This document shows, in pieces, positions 36,401 to 48,400 of a stretch of DNA of 64,000 nt (positions are counted from its first letter, which is position 1; each line of letters opens with the position of its first letter). A model generated the notes under the pieces. That model was not told the DNA's origin, made no database searches, and saw nothing but the letters and a program-made list of their open reading frames with translations. A program made the translations under genes and the position numbers. The stretch is from Heligmosomoides polygyrus polygyrus (lineage: Eukaryota; Nematoda; Chromadorea; Rhabditida; Heligmosomidae), in NCBI GenBank assembly GCA_947396885.1, contig OX377202.1:58244034-58308033 (forward strand), given 5' to 3'.

Positions 36401-39400
36401 TTATTTTTGTATTATTGAACAGGTATTGACACACCTAAAAATTTGTGCTGAACATCATTATAAAAATCAGAAATTTGAAGTGAGTATACCTCAGTTATTA
36501 CCTGTTATTTCGAAATTGATACGACTGATCACCTTCATTTACTTGTACCTATTGCAGCGCGCCGTTCTCGGTGAAACGGGCGTTGAACTCGTGTTCAGCA
36601 TTCCGACCAAGCCCTCTAGGCGAAGTTTGATCCAAATCGGTGATTCTGACCCGACCACCCTAGTTGTTGATATGGGTGGTCTCCGGCCGTATTCGGAAAA
36701 ACGAGCGTCATATTCGTGTTCGGAATCTCAAAAAACTCCTTAGGCAAAGTTTGAGCCAAATCGGTTGTTTCAAAATAATTTTATTGGAAGTGCGTCCCAA
36801 AAGTGGGACGCATTATCGGACGCAACCAATTTGGGACCCACCTTTTCGGTCGCGAACCCAGAATCAGTGTGGTGGAAACAGATGGTTCAGAGCACAACGA
36901 GCTACAAAGAGCAGTGCTCGAAGCAGGTCTCCCTGACCCGACTAATCCCGTGAACGAGGCCTGTAAAAGGGTGACCCAAACGATCCCACAATGTGCCAAA
37001 GAAACCCTGGCTGGAAAAGCAGCCGTAGCAAAGGCAAAGAACGCGAAGATGGATCCCATATACGAAAAGCTGGACGGGCTACAGGGAGATGGGTTCGCCA
37101 TCCGGCTGGCCAAGGCACGGCGTGTAACTTGCGACGACAATTAGGCTAAGACGGTGAAGAGTGTTGACCCAGGGTATTACAGAATCCTGTCGATGTCAGA
37201 AAAAAGACGAGAGGAGTGCCTTAAGGAGCTCCTGGATGAGGGAGTCGGAAAGTCCAAGAAGAACAACCAACGGAAGAGCGCATCCCATCCTGGACGTAGA
37301 AAGAGGTTCGCAACTTTTCCCGGATGATTGGAGAGGCAGCACCATAATCCCCATCATCTAGCAGAAGGGATACGCGTCCCAGTGCTCCGACTACCGAGCG
37401 ATCTAACTGATCTCACACACGATAAAGGCTTACGAACGACTGGTCGACTCGAGTATCAGGGAGATGGTCAGCATCTTCCAGGAGCAGTGGCACTTTATGC
37501 CTTTTTGTTACAGGTCTACCACAAGCGCTATCTTCATCGCTCGCCAGGTGATGGTGAAACATCATCGGCAGAAACGAAGGACCTGCTATCTGGCGTTCCT
37601 AGATCAGCAGGCAACCCCGGGCCCTGCTCTAAAAATCCTTTCGAGGGATGGTGACCCGGAACGTCTGATTACGGCATAAAGGACATGGCTACGAAGGCCG
37701 GAAAGCGGCGGTACAAACTCCCGGCAAAGAAGATGGATATCACAGTGGAGGTTAATCAAGGATCGGCTCAGAGTCCATACATCTTCGTGCTGACGCTTGA
37801 CTGCATAGTGAATCATCTTGTGGAAGGCTCTCTCAGGACCACCCTCTACGTTGACGATGTCACCTTACCAGGATACTATCTCAACGGTAGGTCGGAACGG
37901 CGCAAGTGTTGTATGTGGGCAGAACCGCCTCTCCCTGGTAAGTAACAAACTGCAGTTATCTCGACCCAAATGATTCATTGATTCACGTGCTCCACAGTAG
38001 GCGGGCGCGCGTGGGATGAGGGCTCGTATCCCGGATCAGCGCAGTGCATAGGTGGCGCAGCAGAGAAGCGCTCAGGCTTGCGAGCATGGTGTCGAGGGTT
38101 TGAATCCCGCAGACTGCGTTTACTTTGCATTTTTGCAAAATCCATGTTTATCATATAGGTAATCCACCTAAGGGTATTATAGTGTGTTATAGAGCATGTT
38201 TACATATAACATATGCTTCAAACTACAGATTAGCTAAAATGATCACCTCTGTGTGTCACTTATTTTAAGCCTATTTTGTGTGAAGCTGTAGTTATGTAAC
38301 GATAATTATTTTGTGGCACTAGTTAAAAGTTCCGACTCCACCGACAAGACTTCGGTCAAAAAAATGTTTCGCTAAAACTTTGTCTAGGGGGGTTATTTGG
38401 GGTACTGATCACGAATCTGACATCCGTTTTCACGATTCGGTCGGAGGCCACCCATACCGTTAACAAGGGAGGTCCAGGCAGGGTCACCGATTTCGCTGAA
38501 ACTTCGTCTCCTGGGGGTTATTTGGGGTGCTGATCACGAATCTGACATCCGTTTTTCACGATTCTGTCTCTACCTGCCGTCACCGGTAGAAATTTTAAGA
38601 ATGTAATCCTGTGCCTTCCTGTATCTATATTATCCAGCCGAATCGTGAAGAACAGATGCCAGATTCGTGATCAACACCCCAAATAACCTCTCCCCCTAGA
38701 CGAAGTTTCAGCGAAATAGGTGACCCTGCCTGGACCACCCTTGTTAACGGTATGAGTGTATGTTATATGCAAACATGCTCTATAACACCCTATAATACCC
38801 CTAGGTGGTGTAGTTGTGCTCTCCCAAAAATTTCGAATAACCGAATATATTCGAATTGAAACCGAATTCAACTAGTGGGTCTTGTAGGCAGTAAAACGTT
38901 GTAATAGCACACTAAAGTAGAACGCTGTAGCTTGAAAAGAGGCAATGTTACAGGGGTGCGAAAATGCGGGTGAGGCTTGCGTGACGCATTTTTTCCCGAT
39001 TTCGGTGGACCACTGCGGGAAGATCCGACGAGCAAACGGCCTTAAAACGCGCATGCGCATACAAACAGAGAACTTAAGGTGCTTCACTACGACGTGCTCA
39101 GAACTCCTCAGCTTCCTAAACTGTCTTAGCCTCAGCTGCCAGTTTTAAGCGGCGGAAGATAACGGTCAGAGTTTTTTGCGCTCTTACTCGCCCAGATGTG
39201 AGTGTTCGACAGGAACGATAGCACTATTCTGTTCAGCATGAAAAGCGCTACCGAACGGTATAAATCTCGACCGATTCTGGAAACATCGATTTTTTGACAG
39301 TTTCGCATCGAGGGCGAGGCCGCTCGAGGCTGCGACAGACGGGCAATGACGTCATCGAGAACTGATGTTTTCGCAATGGGTCATGCTTGGTACCGTTCGC

Positions 39401-42400
39401 TAGAGCTTTTCATGCTGAATTGAAGTGTGTTATTGATAATAGAGAAAACTGTATTCTGAGAGAGTGAGAGCGAGGAGAACATCGACCGTTGTTGTGCTAA
39501 ATTGCACGCGCGGGCCTGTTCTGAGCGCAATAACTCTGTCATTTGTAAACCTTTCCGGTTACAGCTTGTCGGCTTTGTAGGCAGTAAAATGTAGAGCGCC
39601 AAAATACAGCGATGTAGCTCATGATTGGACAATGTTACAGCGGTGCGAAAATGCAGGTTAGTCTTCCGTGGCACGGTTTTTTCCAAATTCAGTCGACCCC
39701 TGCGGGAAGGCGCAGAGATCTAATGGCCTACAAATGCACAGGCGAGCAGAACGCTTAAGGTTCTTTACGATGGCATGCTCGCAACTCCTTAGCTGATTAA
39801 ACTGCCTTATCACCAGCTGCCATTTTAGGGCGGCGGAGTTTTGGTGTGGAAGTTTCCTGCGTCATTATTCGCCCAGGTTTGAGTGTTCGACGCTCGCAGT
39901 TTTAGCGTTCTGTTCGGCATGGAAAGCGCTATCGAATGGTACCAATTTCGACCGATTTTGAAAATGCCGATTTTTTGACAATTTCCCATCGAGGACGGGG
40001 GCGCTCCAAGCCGAGCCTGCGCGGAGGACGTCATCGAAAATCGATATTTGGAGCGCTGATTATGAACCCGACATCCGTTTTTGAAAATTTCCCCAATTTC
40101 GGTAGGTTTTGGATATTCTTCAGGATAATTGGAGGTGGTCGGGTCAGGATCGCCGATTTTACTCAAACTTCGTGTAGGGGCGGCTACTTATTCGGGGTGA
40201 CGAACACGATGCCGAAGTTCATTCGGACGCTCACGGCAGGAGACCGCCCATAAAGATAACTGAGGGTGATCGGTGGTGCTGACACGACCACCCTCAAACG
40301 AAAAGTAAATTGAAATCGGCGGAATTTTCAAAAACGGGCGTCGGATTCGTAATCAGCTCCCCAAATTGGACGACGTTTGCAAGAGGGAATTTGGCCAATT
40401 TCGAAAATATCGGTTTTCGATGACGTCATCGTTCGCGCCGGCTTAGCCAGTGGCGCCCACGTCCTCGATGGGAAATTGTCAAAAAATCGATTTCTTTAAA
40501 ATTGGTCGAGAGTGACACCATTCGATAGAGCTTTTCGTGATGAACAAAATGGTGTTACTGCGCTTATCGAAAACCCAAATATGGGCGGGTAAGAGGGCAG
40601 GAAAATTCAACCGCTAACCAAGATACTATCTCAACGGTAGGTCGGAACGGCGCAAGTGTTGTATATGGGCAGAACCACCTCTCCCTGGGAAGTAACAAAC
40701 TGCAGGTATCTCGACCCCAGTACAACTCTGCGCAGAGTTAGGGGCAACGGAATTCGCCTGTTGGCGCCTTGTTGATTCACTTGCTCCACAGCTGACGGGC
40801 GCGAGCGGGATGAGGGCTCGCATCCCGACCCGGCGCAGTGCACAGGTGGCGTAGTAGGGAAGCGCTCGGGCTCTTAAGGGAGGGGTCGGGGTTTTGATCC
40901 CGCAGACTGCGTTTGTTTTGCACTTTTGCAAAATTCATGTATGGGTGGTATGTTATATGTAAACATGCTCTATCTTCTTCTTCTTCTTCTTCTTCTTCTT
41001 CTTCTTCTTCAGCGTCTGTCCTGCTTCGTAGCGGGGTCCGCTATTCTGGTGTCATGACGCCGCCTTTCCCGATCCAGCGCTAGATCAGGGTGGACATCAG
41101 CCGCTTTCAAGTCCCTATGTAACGTATCAGCCCAGCGCTGCTTCGGGCGCCCTCTAGGCCGCTTCCCAATTACCTCGAAGTTAAGGCCTATCTGGCGAGC
41201 GCTGTATTCTTCTCCACGAAGAACGTGGCCGTATCATCGTAAGCGAGCTTCGCGCATCTTGTCAGCTATCGGCGCGACACCGAACTTCTGCCGAATAGCA
41301 TCGTTTCGGATGCGGTTCATGCGCGTGACTTCTGCCGTCCAACGCAGCATCCTCGTCTCCATGACGCTGAGTCGCGTTCACCTTCCTTGGCCGCAGCCAA
41401 CACTCAGCGTCGTACATGGCTAATGGCCGGACGACTGCTCTGTAGATCTTCGACTTCAGGTGCTCTGGTATCTTCCTATCGCAGAGCACGCCAGTCAACG
41501 AGCGCCACTTGGACCAAGCTGCACTCACGCGTGAATTCACTTCGACCATCAGTTTGCCGTTAGACGTGACTGCTGATCCCAGGTACTTATAGACCGCAGT
41601 GCGTGGAAGCTCGATGCCGTTAACCTTGATGGAGCTCGACTCGGTAACGTCCGTCGTTAAATAATGCTCGTTCTTCTTCACGTTCAATCTGAGTCCAAAC
41701 CGCTCCAAGCGACCACACCAAGCTTGCAGCTCTCGCTCGAGTTCACCTTTATCTTCGCTAGCGAGCATCACGTCATCGGCATAAAGCGGCGTTCAGGGAA
41801 CGGGCTTCTGAAGATTTTGTGTGGTGGCATCCATGACGACAACAAAGAGAAGTGGGGAAAGCGCAGAACCCTGGTGTACCCCGACAGAGATGGGAAACTC
41901 CATCGAGGTTTCAGCTGCAGCTTGAACTCGACTCTTTGGACAAGAGTAGAGAATTCGCACCCACTTTATGAGCTCTTCGGGAACTCCATGATGTCGCAAA
42001 GCGTACCATATCACTTCACGCGGTACGCGGTCAAAGGCCTTCTCCAAGTCGAGGAAGGCGATACGCACTGCCTTCTGTTTCTCGCGATGCTTCTCTATCA
42101 GGAGGCGAGTGGCGTGTATGGCATCAACGGTGCCACAGCCAGCAACGAAGCCGCACTGATTGCTGGAAAGCTGGACGATGTCCCGAATTCGTCCATCGAC
42201 AATTCGCTCAAAGATCTTCATGCTGTGCGAAAACAAGCGAATCGGACGGTAATTGGAGCAGTCGGCAGGACTGCCGTTCTTCTTCCAGATCGGAATCGTC
42301 GTATTTTGGCGCCAACACTCAGGCACTTTCTTTTCCGCTACAACCTGATTAAAGAACTTCGCCAACCACTCAGCAGGGTACCAGTACTTGGACTTCCACA

Positions 42401-45400
42401 AATCAGCTGCCACGTCATCGGGCCAAGTCGCTTTGCCTGGCCTCGTCTTCTTCAGAGCCGCTTCAATCTCCTTCACGGTGATCTTCTGAACGGGGCCGTG
42501 GGTTGGAGCCGTTGAAGGGATGGCTGGATGAAGGAACTCTACCGCCGAGATTTCCTCAAAATAATCGAGCCATCGCTTCAATGCCTTCTTGCGGTTCGTA
42601 AGAAGATGGCCGTTCTCATCATTGATGCCGAAAAACTTCTCAATATCCTCGGTCTGCCGATGGCGAAACTTTGCACGTCGGTACAGATACCGCTCACCAT
42701 CGCGTGACTCGAGGTTCTCGTTGACATCTCCATAATCAGTGGCTTTTGCAACAGCCACGGCCTTCTTTGCAGCTTTCTTCGCTTCTTGGTACTTCCGCCA
42801 GTTATCGGCTGTCTTTTCGCCGAGAAACACGTGATAGAGCGGCTTCTTCTCTCGCACTTTCACGTCGTTTGTCCACAGCCATGTTTGCTTGTCGACCTTC
42901 CGTCGCCCAGGCTTCGAGTTCTGACTGTGCAGCTTGACGAATCGCGTCGGTCGCCTTCTTCCAAGTTTCGTCGACAGTCGTGACTATCGGTAACCGCACG
43001 CGAGAAATCACAGCTGCTTCCTTCTGTCTGATTTGCCACCACTTAATTCTAGCTGCACCGCATCGCTCAACCTGCTTCAGCCTCGGAGGGGCGATCTTCA
43101 AAGTGCAGATCAGCGGTCGATGCTGTGGGGCGACCGTCTCATACGGCACGATCTTCGCGCCTGTGACAAGACTCCAGTCGCGATCTCTCACAAGGACAAA
43201 GTCTATCTGAGTCTTGGAGCTCCCACTGTAGTATGAGATAAGGTTCGAGTCGCGTTTTCGGAAGACGGTGTTCACTATGGTGAGGTTATGCGATTCCGCG
43301 TAATCAAGAATGCGCTCACCATCGGCGTTACGTGATCCGTATCCGAACCCACCATGACAGCTGTACCCGTCTTTCGTAGCACCTGCGTGCCCATTAAGGT
43401 CACCAGCGACTATGATGACATCTTTCGACGGTACCACTGCTGTCTTCTCATCAAGCAGGCTCCAAAACTCTTCCTTGGCTTGATCCGAGCAGCCAGTCTG
43501 CGGAGCATGCGCTGAGAAAAAGTGATAGAGTCGCTCTTTAGCGGCGACAACGATCTTCATCAATCGATCGTCAAAGCGCTCGACGCTTACAATCGAGTCA
43601 TGAAATCGTTCGGAGACGATTATTCCGACACCACTGGTGGTCCTGGGACGTCCACATAGAACAGCCTTAAAGCCACGTCCTATGTCCCTTGACTTGCGGC
43701 AGGACCACCTCGTCTCCTGCACCGCACAGAAATCAACTCTTCTACGCTCCAGTGCTTCAACCAACTCGCACGAGCGCTCGTCAACGTACCCACATTCAGC
43801 GTTGCCACGCGGGTCCTGCTTACGTTACGGGACTTTCGGACTAGCTCAGTTGCCCCCGATGCCGTCCACGCATCAGGGACCCTCGCATACTTCTCACACT
43901 TGCCGGGCTCTGCGAGTGCGCGTCGGCTCCCGCGGACGCCGTAGCACTATCTCGAAGCACTTGAGCTGTCATACACCATGTGATGTGACATGGGTCTTCG
44001 TAGGCCGGCCTGTCACAAGGGCCTGTCGCCTGCCATTGAGTGTCCGTGTTCGGCTTAACTCGCAGAGCGAGTAGTTTCCGTGGCACCACGTGGAGGAACG
44101 GACATCGCCACCGTAGACATGCTCTATAACACACTATAATACCCCTAGGTGGATTACCTATATGATAAACATGGATTTTGCCAAAGTGCAAATCAAACGC
44201 AGTCTGCAGAATGCAAACCCTCGACCCCTCGCCCACGAGCCCGAGCGCTTCCCTACTACGCCACCTGCGCACTGCGCTGAGTCACAGATACGAGCCCTCA
44301 TTCCGCGCCCGCCCGTCAGCTGTGGAGCAGGGCGCCAACAAGCGACTTTCGTCGCCACTAACTCTGCGCAAAATTGTATTGGGGTTGAGATACCTGCAGT
44401 TTGTTACTTCCCAGGGAGAGGCGGCTCTGCCCATATACCATCTGGTACAACACTTGCGCCGTTCCTACCTACCGTTGAGGTAGTTTCCTGGTTAGTAGCC
44501 CACAGCCGGTAGGAGCTGGAGAGAAGGTACAGCCGTGACAATGAGCCCTTCCAGACGACGGCCTGCGGCTAAACGTGAAAAAGACGAAGTTCATCAGCTC
44601 TGAGCAGTGCACTGTACCGATCCTAAACTGCCAAGGCAAGGCGATCGAGTGGCGAGAATTCCGCTACCTAAAAGTGACCTATTCCAGGAAGGGGAAGGTA
44701 ATGTGGACCAGGCCGTCAGGGGACGGACAAATGCAGCATGCCTCAAATTAGAGAGTTCACAGGAATCCTATGCGACCGTAGATGCCGCAGTGAGGCCTGC
44801 CCTCCTCTACGGCAGTGATTGATGGGCCGGTTTAAGGCCCATGAGCGACAACTGCACTTTGCGGAAATGAGGATTCTTAGGAGTGCATTTGAGTGGACAC
44901 GTCGGGACAGCCTGCGAAATGAGGATGTTAGGACAGTGATGAAGGCAGGACCTCCAGCTGAAGATGAGAGAACTGCGCCTGAGGAGGTACGGACACATCC
45001 TCAGAAGACCGTAGAATCACCCCATAAGGTTTGGCCTAGACTTCGAGGCTCTCGGAAGGTCCATGGAAAAGATGAAAAACGTCATCAAGAGATGTCGTCG
45101 CCACAGCAGACGACGCTCTTGATAGGATGAGGAGGCGACGGAACAGCGGACATGCGACTGCGTGGGATTAAACGCTCAGGAAAGGAAGAATCCTTGGATG
45201 ACCACAATAGACAAAAGTGTTCTTAGACGTTTACTTATTCGAATACTCATCATCATCGCCATTTTCCTTAGCCTGTTCCGCTTAACAGCAGGATCCGCTC
45301 TTCTGGTGTGACGTCGCCAATTCTCTCGATCAAATGCTTGATCAGGATGCACACCAGCCATCTTTATCCCCAGGTGCAACGCATCTAGCCAACGTTGTTT

Positions 45401-48400
45401 CGGGGTTTCTCTGGCCGCTTTCCAGGGACCTCAAGGTATAGACCAATCTTACGGTCGTTGTCGTCGTTAGCGCGAAGGACGTGGCCGTACCATCGTAGAC
45501 GAGCTTCGCGCAGCTTGTCGGATATCGGGGCGACACCGAACCTCTGCCGTATGGTGCCGTTGCGAACGCGGTCCAAACGCATAATTCCAGCCGTCCACGT
45601 AGCAGTTTCATTTCCATTTCACCTAGGCGGCTTTCAATTTCCTTCGTTACGGGCCAGCACTCAGCACCGTACGTTGATACTGGGTTCTATAAACCTTCGA
45701 TTTGAGGTGCTCAGGTATTGCCCTGTCGCAAAGCACCCCAGTCAATGACCGCCATTTGGACCAGGCTGCACTCACACGTGCGTTCACCTCCAACTTTAGG
45801 CTGCCATCGGACGTGACTGTTGATCCGGGATACTTGAAAGATGTACCTCGTGAGAGCTGAGTGCCATGGATCTTAACAGATCCGTGTTCGTTCACATCCG
45901 TCGTCAAGTACTCCGTCTTTTTGACGTTTAGCTTGAGACCGAACAATGCCGAGCGATCGCATCACGCCTATGCTTGTCGCCGCTCTAGTTCGGTTTTGTC
46001 TTCATATGCAAGCATGACGTGGTCAGCATACAGCAACGTCCAAGGTGTCGCCATTTGAATATCTCGTGAGATTGCATCCATCACGACCACGAAGAGCAAT
46101 GGGGATAGCGCAGATCCCTGATGCCCCCCCCCCTACAGAGGTAGGAAACCCCATCGAGGTGCCTACCTCTGCAGGGGGGGGGGGGGGGGAATCAGGAAAG
46201 GGGGTGTCCATCGAGGCGCTCGCACTCCACTCTTTGGACAAAATAAATAATGCGCACCACTCAATAAGCTCTTCAGTGATACCATGTTCTCGCAACGCGT
46301 ACCACATAACATCTCGCGGAACGCGGTCGAATGCCTTCCCCAAGTCCAGGAAGGCAAAATGCACCGATTTCTGTTTCTCGCGGTGCTTCTCTAGCAAAAG
46401 ACGAACGACATGAATGGCATCAATGGAGCCACAGCCAGAGAGGAAATCACACTGATTCGTGGAAAGCTGGAGCTGGATGACATCCTGGATACGTGATTGG
46501 CAATTTGCTCAAAGAATTTCATGATGTGCTAAAGAAGGCGAATTGGACGGTAACTGGCGCAGTCCACAGAATTACCCTTCTTCTTCCAAATCGGGATGGT
46601 CGTGCTTTGCTGCCAGCTCTAAGGCATTTTCTTCTCAGCAACATCCTGATTGAAAAACTCTGTAAGCTGCAGCAGGACACCAGCCCTTCGACTTCCACAG
46701 GTCGACCGGCAGGTCATCAGGACCAGTGGCTTTGCCTGACTTCATCTTCCTCAGGGCTGGCTCAGTTTCGCTCACTGTGATCTCCTGAATGGGACCGTGT
46801 ACAGGTGAAGCAAAAGGAACAGCAGGATGTTCAAATTCAACATTCGAGATTTCCTCGAAGAAGTCGTGCCATAGCCTCACAGCCTTCTTACGATCCATCA
46901 GAAGATGACCGTTCTCGTCGTTAATTCCAAAGAACTTCTCGATGTCTTATGCTTGGCGACAGCGAGCTTTGGAGAGGCGGTAAAGATAACGCTCACCATC
47001 GCGTGTCTCCAGTTTTTCGCTGACATCGGCGTAGTATGCAGCTTTAGCTGCGGCCACTGCTTTCTTTGCCGTTTTCTTTCTTTTCGATAATTCTCCAAAT
47101 TATGGACTGTTTTATAACCGAGAAATACGTGATAGAGCCGTTTCTTTTCTCGGACTTTTCTCTGACTTCATCAGGCCACAACCATGCCTGCTTGTCGATG
47201 CAGCATCGTCCAGGCTTCGTTGTGCCAAGTTCGAAGCGTGCAGCCCGAGTTATCGCATCGGTAGCATTTTTCCAGGTTTCGTCGACAGTTGTCACCGTCG
47301 ACAGCCGAATGCGAGAAATATCTGCCGCTTCCCTCTCTTTCAGTCGCCACCAGCCGACCCGCATCACTCGTTGATTCCAGCCGACCCGCATCACTCGACA
47401 TGTTTACATCTCGAAGGTGTGATTTTCAGCGAACAGGTCCGCGGAGGGTGTTGTATGGCAACCGTCTCATACCGCACGGTCTTCGCACTGTGACTAACCT
47501 TGGTCGCGACTAAAAGGACATAGTCAATCTGCGTTTTGGCGTTCCCGCTATAAAACCAGATAAGGTGAGATACCCTTTCGAAATTTGGTATTTACGATGG
47601 TGAGGTCGTGGAAGTCTGCATACTCACGTATACGCTTACCATCGGCGTTGCGTGACCCATAACCAAAACCATCATGACAGCTGTAACCGTCTTTCTCTGC
47701 TCCGACGTGACCATTAAGGTCACCTGCCACAACAGTCATATCTCATCAAGCAGGGACCACAACTCGTATTTGGTTTGATCGGAACAACCTGTCTGCGGAG
47801 CATATGCAGAAAAGAAATGGCGTCATCGCTCCTCTATGGCGACAACAATCTTCATCAAGCGGTCATCGAAACGTTCTACGCTTGTAATCGCGTCACGGAA
47901 ACGCTCGGAGACGATCATACCGACGCCACTGGTGGTCCCGGGACTTCCACATAGAGCGGTCTTAAAGCCTCCTCCTATGTCCCTTGACTTGCAGCAGGAC
48001 CACCTCGTCTCCTGCACCGCACAGAAATCTATGTTTCTTCGCTCCAGTGCTTCTACCAACTCGCTCGAGCGGCCATCAACATACCCACATTCAACGTTGC
48101 TACGCGGGTCTTACTTACATTAAGGGACTTTCGGACTGCCTCAGTCGCCCCCGGATGCCGTTCTCGCATCAGGGACCCTCGCACACTTTTCACAATAGCT
48201 GGGCTTTGCGAGTACGCGTCGGCTTCCGCGGGCGCCGTAGCATTACCTTGAAAGCTCCTAAACGTCATCAATCTGTCACTAGGACCTTTTGCCTGCATTC
48301 GATTGTCCGTGTTTGACTCGTCTCGCAAAAGCAAGCAGTTTCCAGTGGCACCACATTGTGAACGGACATCGCTACCAATTATTAGAATATTCGAATATTT

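Larger units (their letters stand above)
40974..44116 (-). mobile_element. RTE-clade LINE, copy B, near full length, 11-bp target duplication
   Basis: Flanked by acatgctctat at 40963-40973 and 44117-44127. About 3.14 kb on the minus strand. The 3' end has a (GAA)n tail, seen on the plus strand as ctt repeats at 40974-41010. The 5' leader (43860-44116) matches copies A and C. It inserted at the centre of the TTA-type palindromic element, separating its two arms. Confidence 0.93.
37868..44491. mobile_element. TTA-flanked palindromic element with nested insertions (PIF/Harbinger-like duplication)
   Basis: The left end CCAGGATACTATCTCAACGG and right end (reverse complement) CCAGGAAACTACCTCAACGG are inverted repeats followed by a ggtaggt-ggaacggcgcaagtg stretch, flanked by the 3-bp duplication tta (37865-37867 and 44492-44494). 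LINE-X coding resumes exactly across it. A TTA/TAA duplication fits PIF/Harbinger elements, but no transposase is present, so the class is inference. Without insertions the element would be about 0.7 kb. Inside lie foldback repeats (38385-40617), a second left arm (40618-40973) and RTE copy B. Confidence 0.7.

Noticed and set aside
38040..38118. Functional tRNA gene
   Set aside because: The end stem, D stem and B box are good, but no 5-bp anticodon stem forms and the module repeats within a mobile element.
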